A stretch of DNA of 64,000 nt from Chitinophaga polysaccharea (GCF_902150045.1 NZ_CABFVU010000003.1:496001-560000), one strand, 5' to 3'; positions 1 through 9,024 are shown, counted from the first letter of the stretch. Notes: generated from the sequence alone by a model not told the origin. Made by a program: numbers and translations.

Positions 1-423
1 GCAGTGATCGCGGGTGCGCTGATAGCGCTGTTGCTCACCCACGCTACGCTCAACCTGCAATCATACATGGGCATGATCATGTCTACCGGTGTATCGGTAG
101 CCAATGCGATCCTCATTGTTACAAATGCAGAAAAGCTCAGGATAGAATACCGGGATGCAAGGAAGGCCGCGGTGGTAAGCGCAGGCGTAAGATTACGTCC
201 TATCCTGATGACCAGCCTGGCCATGATTGCCGGTATGATCCCCATGGCCAGCGGCCTGGGTGAAGCGGGTGATCAGACCGCCCCGCTGGGCCGTGCTGTG
301 ATCGGTGGGCTGATTGCTTCCACATTGGCGGCACTGCTCATATTACCACAGGTATATGCACTGATACAACGGAAAGAAGGCTACCAGTCGCCCTCCCTCA
401 TGCCCGATAACACGAATGCTTAA
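1..423 (+). CDS. RND efflux permease, C-terminal part (cut by window start)
   Basis: This is the last 140 residues of an inner-membrane RND-family proton-driven efflux permease (AcrB/CzcA superfamily); the start lies outside the window, and the frame is open from base 1. The visible part holds the last transmembrane helices. It includes a GVSVANAILIV stretch and LRPILMTSLAMIAGMIPMA, which matches the conserved helix near the C-terminus of AcrB-type pumps. The next gene is the periplasmic adaptor, whose likely start lies 16 bases past this stop, so the two form an operon and probably one tripartite pump. The substrate cannot be told from this fragment. Confidence 0.93.
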   Translation, partial: AVIAGALIALLLTHATLNLQSYMGMIMSTGVSVANAILIVTNAEKLRIEYRDARKAAVVSAGVRLRPILMTSLAMIAGMIPMASGLGEAGDQTAPLGRAVIGGLIASTLAALLILPQVYALIQRKEGYQSPSLMPDNTNA

Positions 424-439
424 AATTAAATACAACATT

Positions 440-1528
440 ATGAAACAATATAGATATTACCTGTTGACGGCCGCTGTCATCACGTTGGTGACAGCATGTA
501 ATTCGGCGGCTATGACAGACAAAGAGAAAACAGGCAAAGACGAGCATCATTACCTCCTGGCCACAGTAATACAACGCCCGCTGGAAGGAAGCATCCGCCT
601 GCCTGGTACTTTAGCTGCCTTTCAGAAAGTAAGTATTTACCCGCGGATCAATGGTTTTGTGAAAAGCATCTCCGTGGATCGCGGCTCCAGGGTAAAAAAA
701 GGACAGGTGCTATTGGTGTTGGAGGCTCCCGAAGTAACGCAGCATTATTATGCGGCGCAATCCAAATATTTGCAGGCCGCGGCTATGTTCGCTTCCAGCA
801 AAGATAATTATGAACGTACCGTGGCCACCAGTGAGGAACCGGGTACTATTTCCCCGCACGACCTGGAGCTGGCAAAGGCCCGCATGCTGGCCGACAGCGC
901 GCTCATGAACAGTGAACAGGCTAATTTCCGCGCTCAGGAAGTAAATAAAAACTACTTAACGGTGACCGCTCCTTTCGATGGTGTGATCACCGAACGTAAT
1001 ATTCATCCCGGCGCATTGGTAGGGCCCGATACAAAAGTAGATGACAAGCCAATGTTGATGCTGGAGCAGGAAGATAAGCTGAGGCTGGTATTACAGGTAC
1101 CGGAAATTTACAGTGCACAGCTGGGGGATCAGTCGCGGATCACATTTGAGGTGAATGCCATACCCGGTGAGCAGTTTGAAGGGAGTATCGCCAGGCAGGC
1201 CGGTACACTGGACGACAGGTACCGTTCCGAAGCTGTGGAAATTGATGTACAGAATGCGAAACGGCTACTCAAGGCTGGTATGTATACAGAAGTGGTACTG
1301 CCCCTGAAAGGCTCTGCACAGGCCCTGCTGGTGCCGGCCACCGCCATTGTAAGATCTACTGAAAGGAAATATGTAGTGGCGGTAAGAGATCATCATACAA
1401 AATGGGTTGATATTGAAGAAGGCAATCATCATAATGATTCAACAGAAGTGTTTGGCCGCCTGCAGTCGGGTGAGCGGGTGATTGCACCTGCAACGGATGA
1501 GATCAAAGAAGACATCCTGGCTCCTTAA
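440..1528 (+). CDS. RND efflux periplasmic adaptor (HlyD/MFP family) lipoprotein
   Basis: Membrane-fusion subunit that links the upstream RND permease to an outer-membrane channel. I chose ATG 440 rather than the in-frame ATG 416, because from 440 the protein begins with a lipoprotein signal (MKQYRYYLL... lipobox LVTAC, Cys20) and the 416 start would overlap the permease. An N-terminal lipoyl/barrel-sandwich half (RINGFVKSISVDRGSRVKKGQ), a helical hairpin, the second lipoyl half (NYLTVTAPFDGVITERNI) and the beta-barrel region follow in the usual order. At about 362 residues it has normal length. No outer-membrane partner gene follows. Confidence 0.93.
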   Translation: MKQYRYYLLTAAVITLVTACNSAAMTDKEKTGKDEHHYLLATVIQRPLEGSIRLPGTLAAFQKVSIYPRINGFVKSISVDRGSRVKKGQVLLVLEAPEVTQHYYAAQSKYLQAAAMFASSKDNYERTVATSEEPGTISPHDLELAKARMLADSALMNSEQANFRAQEVNKNYLTVTAPFDGVITERNIHPGALVGPDTKVDDKPMLMLEQEDKLRLVLQVPEIYSAQLGDQSRITFEVNAIPGEQFEGSIARQAGTLDDRYRSEAVEIDVQNAKRLLKAGMYTEVVLPLKGSAQALLVPATAIVRSTERKYVVAVRDHHTKWVDIEEGNHHNDSTEVFGRLQSGERVIAPATDEIKEDILAP

Positions 1529-1576
1529 TGGCAGTTCCGGCGTTTTTTTTGTAACCATCATGTAAAACCATGACTT

Positions 1577-1771
1577 ATGACGATCAAAAAAAGTACTGCC
1601 GAAAAGCGTGAGCTGAAAGAAACCAAGCGTAAGAATGAAGCCCTGGCCCCGGCCAAGGGCGGCGCCAAAAAAGAAAGGAACGACGACAGGAATAACGTAT
1701 TGGAAGGATACGATGAAGATGAATATGATCAGAAAGATATTGCAGACAGCAAGCGTAAAAAGAAAAGCTAA
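1577..1771 (+). CDS. small, highly charged hypothetical protein
   Basis: A 64-residue product made almost entirely of Lys, Glu, Asp, Arg and Asn, with a basic N-terminal half, an acidic centre (EGYDEDEYDQKD) and a KRKKK tail. No signal peptide, membrane segment or known domain is visible, and it is probably disordered. It follows the adaptor by about 50 bases and is closed by a strong hairpin terminator, which supports it being a real transcribed unit. Function unknown. Confidence 0.6.
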   Translation: MTIKKSTAEKRELKETKRKNEALAPAKGGAKKERNDDRNNVLEGYDEDEYDQKDIADSKRKKKS

Positions 1772-1788
1772 AGGCTGAAAAAAAGACT

Positions 1789-1816
1789 GCCGTCCCGAGG
1801 AATCGGGGCGGCTTTT
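1789..1816 (+). terminator. Rho-independent terminator
   Basis: A 10-bp stem (GCCGTCCCGA with TCGGGGCGGC, one G-T pair) around a GGAA loop is followed by TTTT. It lies 18 bases after the stop of the small charged protein and ends the efflux transcription unit. Confidence 0.8.
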
Positions 1817-2167
1817 CTGCTAACTGTTCCGTCTATATTGATTCTCTTATGTTCCTATTAAAAAAAGAGAACAAATAACATCCACCTAGTAATCAATAAC
1901 GGATTTTACCTGTTGTTCAACTAAAAAATTTTAAAGAAGGCAATGGGAAACATGCGCGTGTTTTTACGCGAAGTGTTTCAATAGGATAAAATGGTTTTGG
2001 ATTTTTTCTGATGCGCCTGGTATTCATAGCGGGTTAACGCTATGCGGATAATGGCTGCTAACTTTCCTGATTATTCTTTCCTTGATATTTACCCTAAATA
2101 AATCCTGTTAAAGCGCATCTGAAGTAATAACACGAAACGATTTAAAATTGTTCTGGAAAAAATCTTT
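1817..2167. other. gene-free AT-rich spacer
   Basis: About 350 bases between a terminated plus-strand unit and the end of a minus-strand gene. I see no open frame of note, no convincing hairpin beyond a short CGCGT/ACGCG stem near 1955-1970, and no repeat shared with the rest of the window. Confidence 0.5.
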
Positions 2168-2815
2168 TTAAAAATTAAAAAGTTCGCGGATGCCAAGTGC
2201 AAACATCTGGACGCCGATAACAGCCAGGATAAGCCCCATCATTTTTGTAATAACCATCATTACATTGGTGCCGATAATTTTTACAATGCGCTCACCTGCA
2301 ATAAAGAGGAGATAGGTGATATAACATATAAGTGCATAAATAACTATTACGACAGCAAGATGTGTAAGATCTTTTGCTGCAGAATAGCTCATAGAGGTGG
2401 TAATTGCGCCAGGGCCAGCCAGTAAAGGCATAGCCAGCGGGGTAATAGCTACGCTGATACCCTGATCTGCTTTAACCGGTTGAGTGCTGAGCTTGGGATT
2501 TTCATCTTTATTTTCTTTTTCTCCGCGTACCATTTCATACCCGATCACAAAAACCAGGATACCACCGGTAACACGCAGCGCTGCCAGTGTAATGCCAAAA
2601 ACATGGAAAATAAGTTTGCCCGCCACACTGAAAACAAGGATAATACAAAAGGCGATGATAACTGATTTAGTGGCAATATTCCGCTTGGCCTTTTTATCCA
2701 TGTTGGACGTCAGCTCCATGAAAACAGGGATGGCCGATATAGGATTTACAATTGCCAGTAATCCCATGAATACGGTGGTCGCAAACGCGATATAATTATC
2801 AAATAATGCCATCAT
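2168..2815 (-). CDS. MarC family integral membrane protein
   Basis: A 215-residue six-helix membrane protein of the MarC/UPF0056 family, with the NPISAIPVF motif in the first third and the LAMPLLAGPGAITT motif in the middle that mark the family. The length is typical. Despite the old name (multiple antibiotic resistance), the family's transport function is not established. It is followed on the same strand by nothing and preceded by the TRIC-family gene 43 bases upstream, so the two could be co-transcribed. Confidence 0.9.
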   Translation of the reverse strand: MMALFDNYIAFATTVFMGLLAIVNPISAIPVFMELTSNMDKKAKRNIATKSVIIAFCIILVFSVAGKLIFHVFGITLAALRVTGGILVFVIGYEMVRGEKENKDENPKLSTQPVKADQGISVAITPLAMPLLAGPGAITTSMSYSAAKDLTHLAVVIVIYALICYITYLLFIAGERIVKIIGTNVMMVITKMMGLILAVIGVQMFALGIRELFNF

Positions 2816-2858
2816 ATCAGCAATATAATAAATTTTATTTACCGGCCAACTCCGGGGA

Positions 2859-3473
2859 TCAGGAACGTAAACGGGGCAGTTGCCAGTTATGCCGGAGGCT
2901 TACCAGCCGGATAGCCACTATAACGGCAACGGATATACTCTGTACTATATCCCCTGAAATACCGGTAAAATGCCCGGCCACCAGGTACAGGATTCCCCCG
3001 GCAATAGAAGCGGCAGCATATATTTCCCGGGTGAAAAGAATAGGCTGCTCCCCGGTGATCACGTCGCGCAGCAGGCCGCCGAAGGTGCCGGTGATCACAC
3101 CCAGCGCCACACATATTGGCATGGGAAGCCCTGCAGCCAATCCTTTGTTGATGCCGGTAATGGTAAACAGGCCAAGACCTATTGCATCAAATGTATTGAG
3201 CAGGCGGGTGAGTTTTTTAACATAGGAGAAAAATAAAGCGGCAATGATCGCGGCAACTATAATCGCAGTATTGCTTAATTCGTCTGTCATCCAGGCTACC
3301 GGCGTTGCGCCAATCAGCAGGTCACGGATCGTTCCGCCGCCAATGGCCGTTATAAAGGCCAGCGCCAGTAACCCGATTACATCATACGATTTGTTGATAG
3401 CTGCGGTGGCTCCCGAAACAGCAAATGCAAAAGTGCCCAGTAATTCCAATACCTGGATGAAGGTAAGCTGCAT
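2859..3473 (-). CDS. TRIC-type cation channel family (UPF0126) membrane protein
   Basis: A 204-residue membrane protein with two homologous three-helix halves. Each half carries a glycine-rich kink followed by an Arg-Asp pair (GGGTIRDLL near residue 46, GGLLRDVI near 132), the hallmark of prokaryotic TRIC/UPF0126 proteins. Family members form trimeric potassium-permeable channels in the inner membrane; that role here is inferred from the family. It probably shares a transcript with the downstream marC-like gene. Confidence 0.88.
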   Translation of the reverse strand: MQLTFIQVLELLGTFAFAVSGATAAINKSYDVIGLLALAFITAIGGGTIRDLLIGATPVAWMTDELSNTAIIVAAIIAALFFSYVKKLTRLLNTFDAIGLGLFTITGINKGLAAGLPMPICVALGVITGTFGGLLRDVITGEQPILFTREIYAAASIAGGILYLVAGHFTGISGDIVQSISVAVIVAIRLVSLRHNWQLPRLRS

Positions 3474-3538
3474 GCTCCTTGTCTGATTTGTAAACTAAGA
3501 TAAGGATACTTTATATCACTGTAGCGGGAGTGGAGCAA

Positions 3539-3802
3539 CTAATAATCATCTTCATAGGCCGATTCACCCCGGAGCGTGCGCTCTATCTGGTTACGGAGGC
3601 CATGACTGAATCCTTCCACCTCAATTTTAGGATGATGATCCAGGTAGATAAGAAAACGGCCGGTTTCCTTCGCCACCAGGTCGTATATATCTTCCAGTAA
3701 AGCATAAAGCAACTTGCGGGTGATCTCTGCTATCTGCGCAAGCGGTGAATCTTCAAAATGCCGGTACTCTCGGTTTTTATAAGATAAGGTAATCTGAATC
3801 AT
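3539..3802 (-). CDS. hypothetical protein, 87 residues
   Basis: A soluble-looking protein with mixed alpha/beta character (IQITLSYKNREYRHFEDSPL at the start, acidic SAYEDDY tail). No signal peptide, membrane helix or motif that I recognise is present. It ends 66 bases upstream of the TRIC-family gene on the same strand. Codon use resembles its neighbours, so it is probably a real gene of unknown function. Confidence 0.6.
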   Translation of the reverse strand: MIQITLSYKNREYRHFEDSPLAQIAEITRKLLYALLEDIYDLVAKETGRFLIYLDHHPKIEVEGFSHGLRNQIERTLRGESAYEDDY

Positions 3803-4018
3803 AACTGATGGTTTTTCTGCAGGATTTAGGATTACCGGTTAATATATATTTAACCGGTTGGTTTTCATTATTTAATTATTAATTCTGACATAAAAATAGA
3901 AAAAAAGAAATTGTTTTTTTCATACTAAAGGGTGATTTTTTATCCAGTAACGCTACCATCCCTATATTGTTCATTCTTTTTCTATTATAATTTGGCTACC
4001 ATTGCAAATTATTCTTAC

Positions 4019-6184
4019 ATGATGAAGAAACTTACGCTACTCATTGTTTTTATTGCGCTGTATTGCCTGCCCACGCAGGCGCAGCCCGGAAAGGGCATCC
4101 GGTGGAGCATCGACGGAAAGTCCTATTTTAAAGCCACTCCTGCCGGTATTGAATCTTTCCCGTTGTCAGGTGAACAATCTTCCCTTAAAATCCCTGCAGC
4201 CGCCTATAATGGCCTTGCTTTAAAGGATTTTTATTTTTCGGGAGATGAAAAAAAAGTATTGCTTTATACCAACACAAAAAAAGTATGGCGCTACGAAACC
4301 CGCGGTGACTACTGGTTACTGGACATTGCCACCGGTAAGCTCCGGCAGCTGGGGAAAGATAAACCCGCTTCCTCTCTCATGTTTGCCAAGTTATCGCCGG
4401 ATGGCACTAAAGCCGCCTACGTAAGCGGGCATAACATCTTCGTGGAAGACCTGTCTACCGGCGCCATTACCCCCATCACCACAGATGGCACCCGCCGCTT
4501 TATTAATGGTACGTTCGACTGGGCCTATGAAGAAGAATTTGGCTGCCGCGATGGTTTCCGCTGGAGCCCCGACAGTAAGCGCATCGCTTACTGGCAGATC
4601 GATGCCACGAAGATCCGCGACTTCCTCATGATCGATAACACGGATTCCATCTATTCCTTCACCGTACCGGTAGAATATCCCAAGGCAGGGGAGAGCCCTT
4701 CTGCCTGCCGCGTTGGCGTAGCAGATATACAAACTGCTAAAACAACCTGGATGCAGGTTCCAGGCGATCAGCAACAACACTATATTCCCCGTATGGAATG
4801 GGTGCCAGGTAAAAACACCCTCATCATCCAGCAGCTGAACCGCAAACAGAATGAAAGCAAAATAATGCTTTGCGATGCCGGCAACGGGAAAGTACGCCCG
4901 CTCTATGAAGAAAAAGACAGTGCATGGATCGATGTGAAATCACGCTGGGATGATGATAACATTGCCGGATGGGACTTTATCCGCAATAGCAGGTCCTTTA
5001 TCTGGGTAAGTGAACAGGACGGCTGGCGCCATCTCTATAATATTTCCCTGGAAGATGGCAAAGCCAGTTTACTTACGCCTGGCAACTATGATGTGATCAG
5101 CATTGCCAAGATCGACGAAGCGGCTAATACCATCTATTTCCTGGCCTCGCCAGAAAATCCTACCCAGCAATACTTATATAAGGTGCCGCTGAACGGTGGC
5201 AAAGCAGAGCGTATTACCCCTGCCAACGAGCCCGGCTCCCATGAATATAAGATTTCACCTTATGGCACATGGGCTATCCACGAGTTCAGTAATGCCTATA
5301 CTTATCCTGTAAGTGAAAACCTCCAGCTGCCCGCGCATAAAAGCAGCAGCCACGCGGTATTGAATGCCATTACCAAAGGGGCATCAGCGCCTAACAAACC
5401 GGAGTTCTTCAACATTACCACGGTAGATGGCGTTATCATGAGCGGATGGATGAGCAAACCTGTCAACTTTGATCCCGCTAAAAAATATCCCGTTGTATTT
5501 TATGTATATGGTGAGCCTGCCGGGGCTACTGCCCTGGATGTGGTAGGCGCCGGCCGCAACTTCCTCTACGACGGCGATATGGCCGCTGATGGATATGTAT
5601 ACATATCTATGGACAACAGGGGCACACCGCTGCCCAAAGGCCGCACCTGGCGCAAATGTATCTACCGTAAAGTTGGGTTGATCAACGCCCGCGACCAGGC
5701 AATGGCTACCAAAGCGCTGCTACAGAAATATACTTTCCTTGACCCGCAGCGCACCGCTGTATGGGGCTGGAGCGGTGGAGGCTCTATGACGCTGAATCTT
5801 TTGTTCCAGTACCCTGACATCTATAAAACAGGCATCGCCATTGCCGCAGTAGGCAACCAGCTCACTTACGACAACATTTACCAGGAACGTTATATGGGCC
5901 TGCCGGAAGAAAACAGGGACGACTTTGTAAAAGGTTCGCCTATTACTTATGCAAAAAACCTGGAAGGTAACCTGCTCTACATTCACGGTACCGGCGATGA
6001 TAATGTACATTACCAGAACGCGGAGATGTTGCTGAACGAACTGATTAAATATAACAAGCAGTTCCAGTTTATGGCCTATCCGAACCGCACGCACAGCATC
6101 TCTGAAGGGCAGGGCACTTTTGAGCACTTATCCACTTTATATACTAATTATCTGCGTACGCATTGTGAACCGGGCGCAAAATAA
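4019..6184 (+). CDS. dipeptidyl peptidase IV-like serine peptidase (S9B)
   Basis: An exported peptidase that should remove N-terminal dipeptides, typically after proline. I chose ATG 4019 (or 4022), because the protein then starts with a signal peptide (MMKKLTLLIVFIALYCLPTQAQ) and has 721 residues, normal for S9B. The N-terminal beta-propeller (about residues 60-490) includes the WAYEEEFG segment with the paired Glu that binds the substrate amino terminus. The C-terminal alpha/beta-hydrolase domain carries the nucleophile in GWSGGGS (Ser585, where many relatives have GWSYGG), an Asp in HGTGDDNVH and a His in PNRTHSI. It is a single gene, followed directly by a short membrane-protein gene with its own promoter. 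Confidence 0.95.
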   Translation: MMKKLTLLIVFIALYCLPTQAQPGKGIRWSIDGKSYFKATPAGIESFPLSGEQSSLKIPAAAYNGLALKDFYFSGDEKKVLLYTNTKKVWRYETRGDYWLLDIATGKLRQLGKDKPASSLMFAKLSPDGTKAAYVSGHNIFVEDLSTGAITPITTDGTRRFINGTFDWAYEEEFGCRDGFRWSPDSKRIAYWQIDATKIRDFLMIDNTDSIYSFTVPVEYPKAGESPSACRVGVADIQTAKTTWMQVPGDQQQHYIPRMEWVPGKNTLIIQQLNRKQNESKIMLCDAGNGKVRPLYEEKDSAWIDVKSRWDDDNIAGWDFIRNSRSFIWVSEQDGWRHLYNISLEDGKASLLTPGNYDVISIAKIDEAANTIYFLASPENPTQQYLYKVPLNGGKAERITPANEPGSHEYKISPYGTWAIHEFSNAYTYPVSENLQLPAHKSSSHAVLNAITKGASAPNKPEFFNITTVDGVIMSGWMSKPVNFDPAKKYPVVFYVYGEPAGATALDVVGAGRNFLYDGDMAADGYVYISMDNRGTPLPKGRTWRKCIYRKVGLINARDQAMATKALLQKYTFLDPQRTAVWGWSGGGSMTLNLLFQYPDIYKTGIAIAAVGNQLTYDNIYQERYMGLPEENRDDFVKGSPITYAKNLEGNLLYIHGTGDDNVHYQNAEMLLNELIKYNKQFQFMAYPNRTHSISEGQGTFEHLSTLYTNYLRTHCEPGAK

Positions 6185-6193
6185 GTACCTTTG
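6163..6193 (+). promoter_or_regulatory. Bacteroidota-type promoter for the 6213 gene
   Basis: TTG at 6163-6165, 20 bases, then TACCTTTG at 6186-6193, matching the Bacteroidota -33/-7 pattern (TTG, about 19-21 bases, TAnnTTTG). It overlaps the end of the peptidase gene and lies 20 bases before ATG 6213, which supports that start. Confidence 0.65.
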
Positions 6194-6212
6194 CCTCCCT
6201 AAATTGAAAAGT

Positions 6213-6605
6213 ATGTCCAGGACAGCTATTATTGGAATACTGGCAGCGTTGCTGGTAATTGTATGCGCTTTTTTACCGTGGTCGGCAGTAGATGTGGATG
6301 GCAGGCACCTGGTGTTCACAGGCGTAAACGGAACAGGCTCCAATTATGGTGAGCCCGGACGTTTGTCGATTATACTGTCGGTAATAGCCATTGTAGTTTT
6401 CCTGGTGAAAAACAAGTGGGTGTCAAGGATCAATCTCTTTATTGCAGGATTCCTGCTGGCATGGACTTTCAGGAATATGTTGCTGTACTCAAGGTGCGAA
6501 CTGGGCGATTGCCCGCACCCGCAGGCGGGGTTGTACCTGTCGCTGGCCGGCGCATTGGTGGCATTTGGCTGCGTGTTGTTCACACGCACGCCTAAAAGCA
6601 GATGA
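6213..6605 (+). CDS. hypothetical membrane protein, about 130 residues
   Basis: A small integral membrane protein with about four hydrophobic helices (first one IIGILAALLVIVCAFLPW) and no recognised domain. The frame could open earlier, but ATG 6213 sits just after a good promoter and gives a start at a membrane helix. It contains CELGDCPHP, a possible disulfide loop between helices. It ends in a palindromic repeat element shared with other gene ends in this window. Confidence 0.7.
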   Translation: MSRTAIIGILAALLVIVCAFLPWSAVDVDGRHLVFTGVNGTGSNYGEPGRLSIILSVIAIVVFLVKNKWVSRINLFIAGFLLAWTFRNMLLYSRCELGDCPHPQAGLYLSLAGALVAFGCVLFTRTPKSR

Positions 6606-6615
6606 TCGCCTTCGG

Positions 6616-6802
6616 CGCGAATTTAGTCTTGGAACACTGATTACGCTGATTTTGATGATTTCATTGATATTTTTTTGAAGCGTATTTAAAAAAGTTAAGG
6701 GAGATATAAGCATATCCGCTTTTATCTCCCTTAACTTTTTTAAATAAAAATCAAACTAATCATCAAAATCAGCGTAATCAGTGTTCCAAGACAAATTCCG
6801 CG
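6616..6802. repeat. nested palindromic element, copy 1
   Basis: Outer arms start CGCG...GTCTTGGAACACTGATTACG and return as the complement ending near 6802. A perfect 23-bp inner stem runs 6684-6706 with 6723-6745, including TTAAGGGAGAT. It lies between convergent genes and may stop transcription from both sides. The part of the arms nearest the core does not match: the left reads CATTGATATTTTTTT, the right (reverse complement) AGTTTGATTTTT, so the copy looks like a hybrid of two arm types. The apical loop is reversed relative to copy 3. Confidence 0.9.
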
Positions 6803-6806
6803 ATCT

Positions 6807-7451
6807 TCAGAAGATGGTTTTATGTAAGATCCATGCGCCCGCAAGGATACCGGCTCCAATCAGCCAGTAACGGATGATTACAGGGAGCGGGCGTTGCGCA
6901 GTTACCTTCGCTTTAATAAAACTGAATACTGTAAGACCCAGGAAAACCAGCATGATACTGGTTTGTGAGGCAGCCGTGAAATTCTCGTTGGAGAGATAGG
7001 GGCCCAGCGAAAAACCGCCGCCAGCTAAAAAGAAAAAGCCTGTCATCAGCGCGCTCCTGATAGCACGGGAACGGCTGTACGTAGTTTCCTTTACTTTCTC
7101 CTGTTCCAGCATCAGCTCCCACGACTGTGCATCCTTTTCCATTTCCTGTTCTATGTGCGCAATTGTGCGCGCATTGATATCCAGGCGTTGCAGCTTGGTC
7201 CGTTCCTCGTCCGACAACAGGTAGCTCTCGTGCTGCAGGTCGCCTTTATTGGCCTGGAATGCGCTGATCATCACCAGAAAGGCGCCGATGATCCATACAC
7301 ATAAATGGATGGTATAAAACGTTTGAACTTCTATGGGAAATACCTGTATCACCTGCGTGGCAAAGAACAGCAGGAAAAGCCCGTCGGGAAACCCGATTAA
7401 GAAGTCTGTTTTCCACCCGGAGCTCCGGATGGCTTTATGGGATATAGTCAT
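6807..7451 (-). CDS. VIT1/CCC1-family-like membrane protein
   Basis: About 214 residues with two N-terminal helices, a charged helical middle (residues 65-125, rich in Glu and Lys) and three C-terminal helices. The GFPDGLFLLFF segment and ALMTGFFFLAGGGFSLGPYL resemble the helices 1 and 3 signatures of VIT1/CCC1 iron/manganese transporters. The usual metal-binding Glu pattern of the middle region (EEMEK type) is suggested by IEQEMEKDAQSWELMLEQE. I chose ATG at 7451: the longer frame would run into the upstream aminotransferase gene, whose end is 11 bases away. Metal transport is a family inference. Confidence 0.7.
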   Translation of the reverse strand: MTISHKAIRSSGWKTDFLIGFPDGLFLLFFATQVIQVFPIEVQTFYTIHLCVWIIGAFLVMISAFQANKGDLQHESYLLSDEERTKLQRLDINARTIAHIEQEMEKDAQSWELMLEQEKVKETTYSRSRAIRSALMTGFFFLAGGGFSLGPYLSNENFTAASQTSIMLVFLGLTVFSFIKAKVTAQRPLPVIIRYWLIGAGILAGAWILHKTIF

Positions 7452-7462
7452 ATAAAGGTTCA

Positions 7463-8701
7463 CTAGCTGAAAGCCTGTTCCAGGCTTTTCCTGATGATCT
7501 GCACACAATCGCTGATCTGTCCGGCGTTGATAGACAAGGGAGGTGCAAACCGTATTTTATCTCCGTGCGTTGGCTTGGCCAGCAGGCCGTTTTCCTTTAA
7601 AGTAAGGCAAAGGTCCCACGCAGCTTCCGGATCCTTATGCGTAATAACGATGGCATTCAGCAATCCCTTACCACGGATGGTGGTGATGTAAGGGGACTGC
7701 AGTTCATTGAGGCCGTTGCGAAGCAGCTTTCCCATGGCCGCAGCATTTTCCGCCATCTTCTCCTCCTTCAGCACCTGCAGGGAAGTGATGGCCACCTTGC
7801 AGGCCAGCGGGTTGCCGCCGTAGGTAGAGCCATGTTCACCCGGTTTGATAGTGAGCATCACCTCATCATCGGCTAGTACGGCGCTTACCGGCAAAGTGCC
7901 GCCGGATAAGGCTTTTCCAAGGATCAGGATGTCCGGGCGCACATTTTCATGATCGCATGCCAGCATTTTACCGGTACGTGCCAGGCCCGTTTGTATTTCA
8001 TCTGCAATGAACAGTACATTGGCGTCCTGGCAGTATTGCCGCGCTTTGGAAAGGTATCCTTCATCAGGTACCATCACGCCTGCCTCGCCCTGTACGGGCT
8101 CTACCAGGAAGCCGGCTACGTTCTTATCCTGCAAGGCCTGCTCCAGTGCGGGTAAGCTGTTGTAAGGAATGATCTCATACCCCGGTGTGAAAGGACCGAA
8201 GTTATCGCGTGCGGCAGGATCCGTACTGAAGGAAATGATATTCAGCGTACGCCCGTGGAAGTTATTGGCGCACACAATGATCTTTGCTTTGTCTTTCGGA
8301 ACACCTTTCACTATATACGCCCAGTGACGGCACAGCTTCAGCGCTGTTTCCACCGCTTCCACACCCGTATTCATCGGCAGCACCTTATCATATCCGAAAT
8401 AACCGGTGATATATTGTGCGTATTCCCCCAGCAGGTCGTTATGGAACGCGCGGGAGGTAAGTGTCAGTTTCTTCGCCTGCTCTATGAGCGTGGCAATAAT
8501 TTTAGGGTGACAATGCCCCTGGTTAACGGCAGAATAGCCGGACAGAAAATCATAATAACGTTTGCCATCCACATCCCATAAAAAAACACCTTCGCCACGG
8601 TCCAGTACAACGGGTAACGGGTGATAATTATGAGCACCATACTGTTCTTCCAGCGCCAGGTAGTGTTGTGACTTTTCGCTTATCGTGTATGAAGGTACCA
8701 T
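7463..8701 (-). CDS. rocD: ornithine--oxo-acid aminotransferase
   Basis: A PLP-dependent class III aminotransferase that moves the delta-amino group of ornithine to 2-oxoglutarate, giving glutamate semialdehyde and linking arginine breakdown to proline and glutamate. The 412 residues are the normal length. Visible landmarks are NTGVEAVETALKL (phosphate-binding region), FIADEIQTG (Asp234, pyridine nitrogen contact) and ILGKALSGG (Lys263, Schiff base). Residues such as the N-terminal Tyr in FLSGYSAVNQGHCHP fit ornithine aminotransferase better than acetylornithine aminotransferase. It lies 11 bases before the VIT1-like gene and is likely co-transcribed with it. Confidence 0.93.
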   Translation of the reverse strand: MVPSYTISEKSQHYLALEEQYGAHNYHPLPVVLDRGEGVFLWDVDGKRYYDFLSGYSAVNQGHCHPKIIATLIEQAKKLTLTSRAFHNDLLGEYAQYITGYFGYDKVLPMNTGVEAVETALKLCRHWAYIVKGVPKDKAKIIVCANNFHGRTLNIISFSTDPAARDNFGPFTPGYEIIPYNSLPALEQALQDKNVAGFLVEPVQGEAGVMVPDEGYLSKARQYCQDANVLFIADEIQTGLARTGKMLACDHENVRPDILILGKALSGGTLPVSAVLADDEVMLTIKPGEHGSTYGGNPLACKVAITSLQVLKEEKMAENAAAMGKLLRNGLNELQSPYITTIRGKGLLNAIVITHKDPEAAWDLCLTLKENGLLAKPTHGDKIRFAPPLSINAGQISDCVQIIRKSLEQAFS

Positions 8702-8728
8702 AACTCAAAAGTAAGGAAAAAGATGCAA

Positions 8729-8757
8729 GAAGCTGTTAGCCATCAGCCAACAGCTTC
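8729..8757 (-). terminator. probable terminator of the acyl-CoA-binding protein gene
   Basis: A 9-bp stem (GAAGCTGTT with AACAGCTTC) with an 11-base loop lies just past the stop on the minus strand, followed in that direction by a T-rich run. It is a moderate-quality terminator. Confidence 0.5.
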
Positions 8758-8760
8758 CGG

Positions 8761-9024
8761 CTAATTATTCCCTTTCAGTTTCTTTACCAGGTCCACATAT
8801 TCCTGCATGGCGGCCTCTTTTGTTTTGCCTTTCAGCTCCGCCCAGGCCTCATGCTTGGCCTTCGCCACAAAATCAAACGGGTTGGATGGCCCGTCGTTAT
8901 CCACATCGCCGGTTGTGCCCTGTTTATACAAAGCATACAACTGCAGCAGGATTTCATTGGAAGGTTTCTCCGGCAGCGTTTTACTGGCTGCCACTGCTTC
9001 TTCAAACTGGTTTGTTAGTTCCAT
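8761..9024 (-). CDS. acyl-CoA-binding protein
   Basis: An 87-residue ACBP-family protein that binds long-chain acyl-CoA esters in the cytosol. The core signature runs from the LQLYALYKQGTTGDVD motif (ligand Tyr and Lys) through AKHEAWAELKGKTKEAAMQEYV near the C-terminus, matching the four-helix family along its whole length. I prefer ATG 9024 to the frame's earlier ATG 9051 because family members begin close to this point. It is a single gene between rocD and lepA. Confidence 0.92.
   Translation of the reverse strand: MELTNQFEEAVAASKTLPEKPSNEILLQLYALYKQGTTGDVDNDGPSNPFDFVAKAKHEAWAELKGKTKEAAMQEYVDLVKKLKGNN

Noticed and set aside
2484..3486. Several plus-strand frames opposite the MarC and TRIC-like genes
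   Set aside because: They are shadows of the minus-strand membrane protein genes, whose family motifs are clear.
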